Below, one piece after another: positions 8,322 to 15,757 of a stretch of 42,914 nucleotides of DNA (position 1 is its first letter; each line of letters opens with the position of its first letter). The notes below the pieces were generated by a model. That model was not told where the DNA came from. It searched no databases and was given only the letters and a program-made list of their open reading frames with translations. The position numbers and the translations under genes were made by a program. This DNA comes from JBMYRH01 sp049602155 (GTDB lineage: Bacteria; Myxococcota_A; UBA9042; PHBI01; JBMYRH01): assembly GCA_049602155.1 (NCBI GenBank), contig JBMYRH010000040.1, forward strand, positions 1 to 42,914, written 5' to 3'.

Positions 8322-9389
8322 GTGTATCGACTGACCCAGACCATCCTCATGGGGGCCTGTTTGGCTACCCTATATGCCGCGCCTGCATCGGCCGCGATCA
8401 CCCCTCTTTCACCCGAGCTGCAGGCTTCGCTTGACGCGATCCGCCCCGATCCGCGGCCGAAAGAGCTCATCAAGGGCACCCACTACGTCATCAGTAACGA
8501 GCCCCAGCAGCACCTCTTTCGGGAGGCGATCAAGGACTCTGGTGGCATCTACGTCGGGGTAGGAGCGGAGCAGAATTATCTGCTCATGGGGTGGTCTCGA
8601 CCTGAGGTCGCTATCTTCGTGGACTTCGATGATGTGATCCCTCGCGTGCACCACATCTACGCGAGCATGCTCCGTCGACTCGACACCCCGCAAGCGCTCC
8701 TCACGTGCTGGAACGCTGATCCCAAGGCGAAGGACTCGGGGGAGTGCAGCTACGAGACAGTCGTGGGTTGGCTCGCGGAGGACTACGAGGGGGACTTGCT
8801 CAAAGGGGTGAAGAACGTGTGGAAGTTCTCCCGACCTCGGATCGCTCCTCACCTACACGAACTGCGTGACCACTTCACGAAGCTGAAGATCCCCTGCTTT
8901 TTAAACGATCAGGAGACCTACACCTTCGTGGCCGAGATGGTTCGAGCACGTCGTGTTCGTGCTGTCCGCGGTGACTTCACCAAGCGTCGGACCATGACCG
9001 ACATCGCGGCATTCGCGCGGAAAGCCTGCCTTCCGATTCGCACGCTCTACCTCTCGAACGTCGATGACTACCTCAACTATTACCAAGCGCAACATCGCAA
9101 GAACATGGTTGGTTTGCCTGGCGATGAGCGCTCGTTGGTCGTCCAGACGGAGCCCTCGGGGGGGCACACGTACCACTATTTGGTGCAGCCGCTGTCGGTG
9201 TACCGCGAGTGGCTCCAGTGCCGGTGCGTCTACGCCATCTCCGTCATTCGACCGCACCGCGTCCCGCTCGGCGATGAGGGGCTTCAGACGGTCAAGCTCA
9301 TCCCCAGTCAGGTGGACAAGTACAAGAAGAAGGCGAAGAAGAACGGCCCCGCGCCCTCATTCGCGCTCCCGGAGACGTGCGCTCGATAG
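8322..9389 (+). CDS. LIC_10091-like family protein with signal peptide
   Basis: 355 aa, GTG start at 8322 with GGAGG seven bases upstream. An N-terminal signal peptide (LATLYAAPASA|AIT) sends it out of the cytoplasm. The core repeats the motifs of the gene at 1-1258: GTHYVISNE, VGVGAEQNY, GWSRPE, VDFD, IPCFLNDQ, VRGDFTKRRTM, IRTLYLSNVDDY, MVGLPGDERSLV. The function is unknown. The family has a nucleotide- or SAM-fold look (strand-loop GVGAEQN followed by an acidic strand end), but that is inference, and a secreted SAM enzyme would be odd. The paralogue pair brackets the three wall hydrolases. Confidence 0.8.
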   Translation: MYRLTQTILMGACLATLYAAPASAAITPLSPELQASLDAIRPDPRPKELIKGTHYVISNEPQQHLFREAIKDSGGIYVGVGAEQNYLLMGWSRPEVAIFVDFDDVIPRVHHIYASMLRRLDTPQALLTCWNADPKAKDSGECSYETVVGWLAEDYEGDLLKGVKNVWKFSRPRIAPHLHELRDHFTKLKIPCFLNDQETYTFVAEMVRARRVRAVRGDFTKRRTMTDIAAFARKACLPIRTLYLSNVDDYLNYYQAQHRKNMVGLPGDERSLVVQTEPSGGHTYHYLVQPLSVYREWLQCRCVYAISVIRPHRVPLGDEGLQTVKLIPSQVDKYKKKAKKNGPAPSFALPETCAR

Positions 9390-9399
9390 GCCCCCCGAC

Positions 9400-10278
9400 C
9401 TAGAGGATCCCGGCCTTCATCAGCCGCTTGCGGCACTCGCGGATGATGGCCTCTCGACTCCGCGGGGAGCGCATCACCTTGATGAGCTCCCGATGGGTGA
9501 GCTTGTCGAGGAGGCGCCTGGCCACCCGAGGTGGCGTCATGGGGTTGGTGACGAGCGTCATCACCATCCGCTTGTTCTTGGCGTAGCGGCTCTGGTTAGA
9601 CAGCCACTCAAGCGCGGTCGGGGAGAGCCCTGAGGTGCCCGCATACTCGATGGCCTCGTCGTCTTTGACCTGTGGGTTTTTGACGACCTCTAAGTGGACG
9701 CGCTTCTCCAGGTCGCGGATGAGGATACGCCGCACGGGGCGGTTAGCCTGCCGCGCTAAACGCAGCTTGTCGTTAACCGTCAGCTGAGCGACCTGCTTGT
9801 GGAGCGGCACATCGCTTGTGTTGTCCAGCAGCTCCCAAGAGGGGCGGGTGGCGCCCGAGGCGAGGGGCCCCGTGCGCTCCGGAGCGTCGTCTGATGTGCC
9901 CTCTGTCTCTGGCTCCGGCTCTGGCACCTCATCTGATGTGGCACCTGTTTCTGTCTCTGTTTCTGTCTCTGTCTCTGTCTCTGTCTCTGTCTCTGGTTCG
10001 GGCAGCTCCTCGAGCAGCGCTTGCGCTGTCTCGAGGAGGGCGGCTGCGGCTGAGGTGTCGCTTAAGACCGCGAAGATGCCCCCAGGCGCATGGTTAACGA
10101 CCTGACCTTTAAGGAAGCGAAAGTCACCATCGGTGAGCCGGATCGCGATGTCGACCGTCGTGAACATCGCCGGTGGCGTGTCGGTCTCGAGCAACAGTCC
10201 ACCGACGGGGAGGTGCGCTTCGACAGCTGCTCGCAGCGTGTCAGGGGCTCGGAGATCCAGCTCAAGGGTCGGCGTCAT
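9400..10278 (-). CDS. PilZ-like N-terminal domain protein with Thr-Glu repeat linker
   Basis: 292 aa. Residues ~1-85 resemble a PilZ-type beta barrel (GGLLLETDTP, then GQVVNHAPGGIFAVL), though the RxxxR and DxSxxG c-di-GMP motifs are not clear. A linker of alternating Glu-Thr, about eight dipeptides, is encoded by a 6-bp microsatellite (9945-9992). The C-terminal ~140 residues (LTVNDKLRLARQANRPVRRILIRD onward) are an all-helical domain of the kind often seen in delta-proteobacterial proteins with repeated short helices (NPQVKDDEAIEYA, NPMTPPRVARRLL). No signal peptide, so probably cytoplasmic. A signalling or regulatory role is plausible but not shown. Confidence 0.65.
   Translation of the reverse strand: MTPTLELDLRAPDTLRAAVEAHLPVGGLLLETDTPPAMFTTVDIAIRLTDGDFRFLKGQVVNHAPGGIFAVLSDTSAAAALLETAQALLEELPEPETETETETETETETETGATSDEVPEPEPETEGTSDDAPERTGPLASGATRPSWELLDNTSDVPLHKQVAQLTVNDKLRLARQANRPVRRILIRDLEKRVHLEVVKNPQVKDDEAIEYAGTSGLSPTALEWLSNQSRYAKNKRMVMTLVTNPMTPPRVARRLLDKLTHRELIKVMRSPRSREAIIRECRKRLMKAGIL
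9945..9992 (-). repeat. Hexanucleotide microsatellite (8 copies)
   Basis: Eight consecutive 6-bp units of CTGTCT/CTGTTT on the plus strand read as Glu-Thr dipeptides on the coding minus strand. Slippage would change linker length by two residues without a frameshift. Confidence 0.9.
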
Positions 10279-10316
10279 GAGTGAACTTTACATGAAGTCG
10301 GGCATCCTCAAACGCC

Positions 10317-10898
10317 TCACGGTGTCATCGGATCGAAATCACAGCTGTCGTTGACACCGTCGCCGTCAGTGTCAGGCTCATCGGTGACGCAGGTGAGCTC
10401 TCCAGTGTCCGAGCAGGACGTCCCGTCGAGGATCGCGAACCCTAGCTCCGAGCACGTCCCTCCGCAGCAACATGCTCGGTCCAAGTCCTCAAGGGTGAGC
10501 ATGGCCGCTCTCACGTTGTCCGAGTCGGCTTGGTCAGGCAAGCAGTCATCGTCCTGATCGACGACGTTTGACTCCACGGCGTCGATGAGGCCGTCAGAGT
10601 CTGAGTCCACAGGGGTCGACCGGTCGTCGCCGACCTCGTCACCGTCTGGGAGTCCGTCGCCGTCAGTGTCAGGGTCAGCGGGGTTGGTCCCGAGCATCCC
10701 CTCGAGGAGATCGGTGAGCCCATCACCGTCGGTGTCAGTGTCGTCGCTCGACCCGTTGTCCTGAGAGGTCTGTGCTTCGCCGCAGTCGGCACCCTCGCAA
10801 GGGGCCTCTGCGTCTCCGCAGCCCGGGGGTGATAGGGCGATGACGAGGCAGGTGAGAAGGAGGAGCGAGCGGCGCGGCATATCGTGAGATGTGAGCAT
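10317..10898 (-). CDS. Thrombospondin type-3 repeat protein, probable lipoprotein
   Basis: 193 aa. The start at ATG 10898 has GAGG seven bases upstream; ATG 10880 (residue 7) is an alternative. A hydrophobic signal is followed by a Cys in an SPPGC context, a weak lipobox. Repeated DTDGDGLTD, DTDGDGLPDGDE, DSDSDGLIDAVES and DTDGDGVNDSCD segments are calcium-binding type-3 repeats, as found in surface proteins of Myxococcota and related groups. A CCCGG/C cluster between repeats suggests a disulfide knot. Probably an extracytoplasmic calcium-stabilised protein; its partner is unknown. Divergent from the transporter operon beginning at 11055. Confidence 0.75.
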   Translation of the reverse strand: MLTSHDMPRRSLLLLTCLVIALSPPGCGDAEAPCEGADCGEAQTSQDNGSSDDTDTDGDGLTDLLEGMLGTNPADPDTDGDGLPDGDEVGDDRSTPVDSDSDGLIDAVESNVVDQDDDCLPDQADSDNVRAAMLTLEDLDRACCCGGTCSELGFAILDGTSCSDTGELTCVTDEPDTDGDGVNDSCDFDPMTP

Positions 10899-11054
10899 GG
10901 GAGTGCCTCATTCTGTGATGGGTTGGTAGCGAAAGGTGCGTCCGATTCTGCCATTGGAGGCCTGGAGTATCCATCTGCCGCAGCGCTTGTTTTCACCCTC
11001 GCTGTCCTCTCTCAAGGGTGCGCCTCGTGCGGGGATCCGCTAGGCTGCTCGTCG

Positions 11055-11954
11055 ATGTGGAGACACCCCCTGGCGTTGGTCTTGAGTCTCGCGATCCTGG
11101 CGACAGGGTTGGCGGTCGCTTTGCCTGGGTGGCTCGGTGGAGAGTCACCCGAGGCTTCGCGTACGAAGAGCGCTCGTCTGGTGAGCTTGACCCCCGCGGT
11201 CACCGAGACCCTGGTCGCCTTGGGGGCCGGAGACCGGTTGGTGGGCCGGAGTGACTTCTGTCCGACAGCCGGCCTCTCAGAGGGGGTGCCAATGGTCGGG
11301 ACGACCTTGCAGCCCAACTTTGAGGGCCTGGTGAAGGTCCGGCCTGACCACATCTTGGCGACCGAGGCAGGGAGCCTGGCAGACGATGCCCTCAGACAAA
11401 TCGCTCCGACGACGGCCTTACCGTGGCGCACGGTGCCCGAGATGGTTGAGAGTGTGCGCACGCTGGGGCAGCTCGTTGGCAAAGAGGGGGCCTCAGACAC
11501 CCTCGCCCTCCGACTCCAGACCGAGGTGCTCAAGGACCCGCCGAAGGGGGCACCGCGGCTGCTCCTTCTGCTCGGCTATGGCGCGCTGACGGATGGGCAG
11601 CTGTGGTTCATAAAGCCAGGCTCGCTGCACGACCAAGTGCTGCGCGCCGCGGGGGCTCGGAATGCGATCTCAGAGGCGGTGGACGGTGCCCCATCGATGC
11701 CCTTGGAGCAGCTCTTGACCCTCGACCCGGACCTCATCATCGTGCTCAGCCCGAAGGACGCGATGACCGACGCGGAGAAGGGCGCCCTGATCGAGCCATT
11801 GACCCGCATGACGACCCTAAGGGCGTCCCGTGAGGCGCGGCTCGCTGTCATGGTACGAGCTAACGTCCTCGGCGAAGGGCCCGGGCTCTTGGATCTCGTC
11901 GCTCCGCTCCGCGAGATGATCACAGGGCTGATGGCGAAACCGGTGAGGCCATGA
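11055..11954 (+). CDS. BtuF-like periplasmic binding protein of an iron/cobalamin-type ABC importer
   Basis: 299 aa from ATG 11055, starting directly with a signal/anchor segment (HPLALVLSLAILATGLAVAL). The mature part reads RLVSLTPAVTETLVALGAGDRLVGRSDFC, then RPDHILATE and LLTLDPDLIIV, which are the hallmark segments of the class III solute-binding proteins for B12, haem or ferric siderophores. The ligand cannot be told from sequence. The ATG has no Shine-Dalgarno but a TAGGCT box lies 8 nt upstream. The frame is open further upstream to 10884, and a Cys in an LSQGC context (residue 46 of that longer form) would fit a lipoprotein start, so the start is not certain. The stop overlaps the ATPase start by 4 bp. 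Confidence 0.8.
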   Translation: MWRHPLALVLSLAILATGLAVALPGWLGGESPEASRTKSARLVSLTPAVTETLVALGAGDRLVGRSDFCPTAGLSEGVPMVGTTLQPNFEGLVKVRPDHILATEAGSLADDALRQIAPTTALPWRTVPEMVESVRTLGQLVGKEGASDTLALRLQTEVLKDPPKGAPRLLLLLGYGALTDGQLWFIKPGSLHDQVLRAAGARNAISEAVDGAPSMPLEQLLTLDPDLIIVLSPKDAMTDAEKGALIEPLTRMTTLRASREARLAVMVRANVLGEGPGLLDLVAPLREMITGLMAKPVRP

Positions 11955-12751
11955 CCGCTGGGCTCGCGCTCCAAGGCGTCACGGTTCAGGTCGGGGACGC
12001 GACCCTCCTTAAGGGGGTCGACTTGGCGGTCCCCCCCGGCGGCTTCGTCGCCATCGTGGGGCCTAACGGTGCGGGGAAGTCGACGCTCCTCAAGGCGACG
12101 CTTGGGTTGGTGCGCACCACTGCAGGGACCCTCGCTGTCGATGGCCAAGCGCTGCAAGGCCTCTCAGGCCGCGCACGGGCCGGGGTCTTAGCGTGGTTGC
12201 CGCAGCGGGACGCCTCGGTGGAGTCTGTGCGGGTCGTCGACAGGGTCGCCGCCGCGCGCTTTCGCTTCCCCGAGGGGCGCGCGCAGTCGCTGCATGCAGC
12301 ACGACAAGCGCTCGAGGTCCTCGGGCTGGCAGCTCTGGCAGAGCGCCGCGTCGACACCCTGAGCGGCGGTGAAGCGCAGCGGGTCGCTTTGGCCGCGCTC
12401 GCAGCTCAAGAGGCCACATGGTGGCTCCTGGATGAGCCCGCGCATCATCTAGACCCGGGGCGACAGGTCGAGGTCTATCGCACCCTCGGTGCACGATGGC
12501 GTGGCGATCTTGGCGCCCCTCAGTCCATGATCGCGGTGACCCATGACGTGAACCTTTTAAGCCACGCAGCCCCTGGTGAGTGGGCAGAGAAGTTGACCCT
12601 CATTGGCCTCTCCGAGGGGACGGTGCGCTTCCAGGCCCAGCTCTCTGACCCGACCCTCGCTGAGCGATTGAGCGGCTTGTTCCAGACCGAGGTCAGGGCG
12701 GTGGATGTCGACGGCTCGCGGCACTTCGTCGTGACAGGAGGTGCTTCATGA
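11951..12751 (+). CDS. ABC transporter ATP-binding protein (BtuD/FecE-like)
   Basis: 266 aa. Walker A GPNGAGKST, Q-loop in LAWLPQRD, signature LSGGEAQRVALA, Walker B WWLLDEPAHHLDP and the switch histidine in AVTHDVN are all present, so it should be an active ATPase. It powers the importer formed with the flanking binding protein and permease. The start overlaps the previous stop and its own stop overlaps the permease start (ATGA at 12748-12751), giving a translationally coupled trio. Confidence 0.93.
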   Translation: MTAGLALQGVTVQVGDATLLKGVDLAVPPGGFVAIVGPNGAGKSTLLKATLGLVRTTAGTLAVDGQALQGLSGRARAGVLAWLPQRDASVESVRVVDRVAAARFRFPEGRAQSLHAARQALEVLGLAALAERRVDTLSGGEAQRVALAALAAQEATWWLLDEPAHHLDPGRQVEVYRTLGARWRGDLGAPQSMIAVTHDVNLLSHAAPGEWAEKLTLIGLSEGTVRFQAQLSDPTLAERLSGLFQTEVRAVDVDGSRHFVVTGGAS

Positions 12752-13692
12752 CAGCGCGCCTCGTCGTCCTCAGCCTGCTCTCGCTGCTCGCGCTCGCCGT
12801 CGGCCCCTGGATCGGGCCGCAGATGCCAGTTGAGAGCGCGGACTTCATCCTGTGGCAGCTCCGCGTCCCTCGTGTCCTCGTGGGGGCGCTCGTGGGCGCC
12901 GTGCTCGGCATCGTGGGCGCCGCGTACCAGACCATCTTTGGCAACCCCTTGGCGACGCCTTCGACCGTCGGAACGACGGCTGGCGCGGTCTTGGGTGCGC
13001 TCATCGCGGTCGTGCTTCTGGACGGTGGGCACGTCGGCGGGGTCCCTGTCTTGGCCCTCGCGGCCTTCCTTGGCGCGCTTGCGGTCACGTTGATCGTCGC
13101 GATGGTCGCCTCGAGTGGCCGGGCGTCGACCTCTGACGTCTTGCTCGCGGGCATCGCCATCACTCTGGCGGCGAGCGCGATGGCGAGCGGGCTACAATTT
13201 CAGGCTGACATGGCGGCGACCTTTCAAGCCGTTCGTTGGTCACTGGGTCACCTCGGGCAGCTCGGCTTTGACGGTCTCTGGACGTTGCTCCCCTTCGCCG
13301 CGGTGGCCGTCGTCGCCATCCTCAGTCAGACCCGCGCGCTCGACGCGATGGTCGCTGGAGAGTCTCTCGCTGAGACCCAGGGCGTGGATGTCGTCCGGGT
13401 CCGGACGCTGGTCCTCGGGGTAGGCGCCCTCGGGGTCGGCGCGGCTGTCGCCCTCTGCGGTCCCATCGCCTTCGTGGGGCTCATCGTGCCTCACCTTGTG
13501 CGCCTGTGGCTGACGGGGAGCCGCCGTGTCTTGTTACCGATGAGCGCGCTCGTGGGGGCGGCCCTCTTGGTGCTCTGCGATGGGTTGGCGCGCGTCCTCA
13601 TCGAGGGCCGTGAGCTCCCTGTCGGGGTCTTGACCGCGGCGCTCGGGGCGCCTCTGCTCTTGTGGCTAGTCGTCGGGGGACGGCGCGGTTGA
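12748..13692 (+). CDS. FecCD-type ABC transporter permease
   Basis: 314 aa, strongly hydrophobic, about 8-10 membrane segments. Family landmarks are LRVPRVLVGALVGAVLGIVGAAYQTIFGNPLATPSTVG near residues 30-75 (in parts) and the C-terminal coupling region GPIAFVGLIVPHLVRLWLTGSRR, which docks with the ATPase. It transports cobalamin, haem or ferric siderophores in known members; the substrate here is unknown. The TonB-dependent receptor is not in the window. Last gene of the trio. Confidence 0.93.
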   Translation: MTARLVVLSLLSLLALAVGPWIGPQMPVESADFILWQLRVPRVLVGALVGAVLGIVGAAYQTIFGNPLATPSTVGTTAGAVLGALIAVVLLDGGHVGGVPVLALAAFLGALAVTLIVAMVASSGRASTSDVLLAGIAITLAASAMASGLQFQADMAATFQAVRWSLGHLGQLGFDGLWTLLPFAAVAVVAILSQTRALDAMVAGESLAETQGVDVVRVRTLVLGVGALGVGAAVALCGPIAFVGLIVPHLVRLWLTGSRRVLLPMSALVGAALLVLCDGLARVLIEGRELPVGVLTAALGAPLLLWLVVGGRRG

Positions 13693-13784
13693 GGAGGCGA
13701 GCTGGAAGCGCGTGCACCGGCCTAGAGCATTGAGGTAGACTGCGGTCGCCACCAGGGGCTCTAGATGGACATCGGAGGGGTGTC

Positions 13785-14996
13785 ATGGCGCGGCGATACG
13801 ACCTGCTCGAGGTGAAGGCTCTGGGGCGTCGGCTCTTTATCAAGGCCGGCGGCGCAGTGGTGCTGGCGTCCGTGCTCCCGGCCTGCGAAGTCGACGCGGA
13901 CGTTGAGCCGCTGATCGGTCCAGGGGTGGATGTGCAGGGCGACCCGGCGCCGAGCACGCCCGACGTCGTCGATGACCGAGCGTCTGGGACAGACACCGAG
14001 GCGGTACAAGACAGTGTGGTCGAGCCAGAGCCTCGTCCGGAGCCCTGTGATGAGTGGACTCCAGATCCTCTGGGTGAGGGCGCAGATGCGCACCCGTTCG
14101 AGTCCGCCCCGCCGCCAGGGGGTTGGGGAGACGAGATCCCGCCAATCAGCCAAAATAATGGTCATTACGTCACGAATTACTTCGGCGTCGCGAGCGTCGA
14201 TCCGTGTGAGTGGCGCCTCGACATCTCGATCCGAGGGGAGACGGTCGCGTCCCTCGATCTCGAGACCGTCTACGGGATGGCTGGGCAAGATAAGGAGCAC
14301 ACGCTTCAGTGCATCGAGAGCCGCCCAATCCTGATGAAGATGGACAACGCGGTCTGGACGGGCAGACCCCTCAAGGATGTCTTGAATGAGCTGGGCGTGA
14401 CGCTCGATGCGTCGCTGAACGGGATGCGCTTGATCTCGGCGGACAGCTACGAGGTCGGCTTGCCCGTCAGTGAGCTCGACGTCCCGGTCTGGATGGTCTG
14501 GGAGATGAATGGAGAGCCCCTGCCGCCAGAGCACGGGTTCCCTGTGCGCCTGCTGTGCCCGGATCGCTTCGGGTGGCAGAACGTGAAGCAGCTCATCGGG
14601 CTCGACTTCATCGAGGGCGATCCGATGCCGGAGTATCAGAAGATCTGGAAGACGCACTATGTCGTGCAAGCGCTCATCGCCTACCCAGAGACCATGGCGT
14701 TGAGCACGTCTGGAGAGACGGTCAGGATCCTCGGCAAAGCCTACGCAGGGAGTGACCCGGTCGTCTGGGTCGGGATCAGCCTGGATGGTGGCGAGACGTA
14801 TGAAGACGCTGAGCTCACCTATGCGCCAGGACCAGATCGTTGGACATTGTGGCGGTTCGACTGGACGCCGTCCGAGCCCGGGAATTACGTCCTGACCAGC
14901 CACGCGCGGACGGCCTCCGGGCTCGAGACCGAGCTCACGTCAGACCTGGCCATCCCCTACACCGACGGCATGGCGATCATGCTGAAGGTGTCTTGA
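13785..14996 (+). CDS. Sulfite-oxidase-family molybdopterin enzyme, Tat/lipoprotein
   Basis: 403 aa; ATG 13785 with GGAGGGG just upstream. The N-terminus has a twin-arginine motif (G-R15-R16-L-F-I-K) and a lipobox ending in C34 (LASVLPAC), so it is probably folded in the cytoplasm with its cofactor, exported by Tat and lipid-anchored. After an acidic Pro-rich linker (to ~120), the oxidoreductase domain includes NYFGV, DISIRGE and the molybdenum-ligand cysteine C176 in HTLQCIES, where classic enzymes have LQCAGNRR. A dimerisation domain follows (ILGKAYAGSDPVVWVGISLDGGETY). The family oxidises sulfite or reduces S-/N-oxides; the changed residues after the Cys make the substrate uncertain. No haem motif. 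The lipoprotein gene starts 1 bp after the stop. Confidence 0.88.
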   Translation: MARRYDLLEVKALGRRLFIKAGGAVVLASVLPACEVDADVEPLIGPGVDVQGDPAPSTPDVVDDRASGTDTEAVQDSVVEPEPRPEPCDEWTPDPLGEGADAHPFESAPPPGGWGDEIPPISQNNGHYVTNYFGVASVDPCEWRLDISIRGETVASLDLETVYGMAGQDKEHTLQCIESRPILMKMDNAVWTGRPLKDVLNELGVTLDASLNGMRLISADSYEVGLPVSELDVPVWMVWEMNGEPLPPEHGFPVRLLCPDRFGWQNVKQLIGLDFIEGDPMPEYQKIWKTHYVVQALIAYPETMALSTSGETVRILGKAYAGSDPVVWVGISLDGGETYEDAELTYAPGPDRWTLWRFDWTPSEPGNYVLTSHARTASGLETELTSDLAIPYTDGMAIMLKVS

Positions 14997-14997
14997 G

Positions 14998-15732
14998 GTG
15001 ATGCGCCTCCTCTGGGCCGTGGGGTTTGGGCTCCTCGTGAGCGCGTGCGGCGCAGCCATTGATGACACCCAAGGAGCCACTGCCGATGCGGTCAATGCCA
15101 TCACAGATGGCGCAACAAGCGAGCGCAGCTCCGACGCCGCCGGGCCAGGAGTGGACACTGCTGTGGTCGATGACGCGGATGAGGCTGATGCGGCCTCGGA
15201 CATCGGGGACGTGGACCACTCGGAGTCGGGAGACGTGCCGACGTCGGATGATGCGGTCGAGGTCGCGGATGCAGGGGCACCGCTGCTCGCCTCGTGCACC
15301 GTCGAGATGACCGTGGGCGACGAGACAGAGACGCTCTTGGATATGACCTTTGAGGGCTTTGAGGAGAATGTGTTTGGGGCGACGGTCTACGGCCACATGC
15401 TCAAGGTGTGGGCTGGTGTGGAGGGGACTGGGTTGGAGATCCTCATCCGCACAGAGCAGACCAAGATCCCTGGGGTCATCATCCCCGGCACAGCAGGCAG
15501 TCATGCCTGGGTGCTGATGATGATCGGGGGCTCCGAGGTCTACACGACTCAGACCCCCGGCGGCATCGTCACCATCACGACATGTCCGTCTGAAGAGGGG
15601 ATGCTTGTGTCCGGGAACATCTCGAACGTCGTGGTCTACGAGATGGGGACCCTGATGCCTGCGACGCTCAACGGGAGCTTCGAGGTCGTCCTTGGGCACG
15701 TGGACGGGGAAGTCGTCTGCAGTGGCTTGTAA
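14998..15732 (+). CDS. Small lipoprotein following the molybdoenzyme
   Basis: 244 aa; GTG at 14998 with AAGGTG seven bases upstream, or ATG one codon later. Signal with lipobox LLVSAC (Cys 17). Residues ~20-95 are an Asp/Ala/Ser-rich acidic linker and the remaining ~145 residues look like an all-beta domain (repeated short hydrophobic strands such as GLEILIRTEQTK, HAWVLMMIGGSEVYTT). I do not recognise the family. It lies 1 bp after the molybdoenzyme and is surely co-transcribed, so it could be a partner or accessory subunit; no redox motif is visible. Confidence 0.75.
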   Translation: MMRLLWAVGFGLLVSACGAAIDDTQGATADAVNAITDGATSERSSDAAGPGVDTAVVDDADEADAASDIGDVDHSESGDVPTSDDAVEVADAGAPLLASCTVEMTVGDETETLLDMTFEGFEENVFGATVYGHMLKVWAGVEGTGLEILIRTEQTKIPGVIIPGTAGSHAWVLMMIGGSEVYTTQTPGGIVTITTCPSEEGMLVSGNISNVVVYEMGTLMPATLNGSFEVVLGHVDGEVVCSGL

Positions 15733-15757
15733 GCCTCGCTGGCCCTAGGATGAGCCC

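Noticed and set aside
10884..11054. Longer lipoprotein form of the BtuF-like protein
   Set aside because: An LSQGC lipobox-like stretch exists, but there is no start with a ribosome site and it would overlap the divergent gene's start; kept only as an alternative.
10899..11054. Cobalamin or iron regulatory element upstream of the importer
   Set aside because: I looked for a B12-box or Fur-like palindrome and saw none that was convincing.
13761..14903. 380-codon open frame on the minus strand
   Set aside because: Lies opposite the sulfite-oxidase-family gene, whose ribosome site, Tat signal and active-site cysteine are clear; the antisense product resembles no protein.
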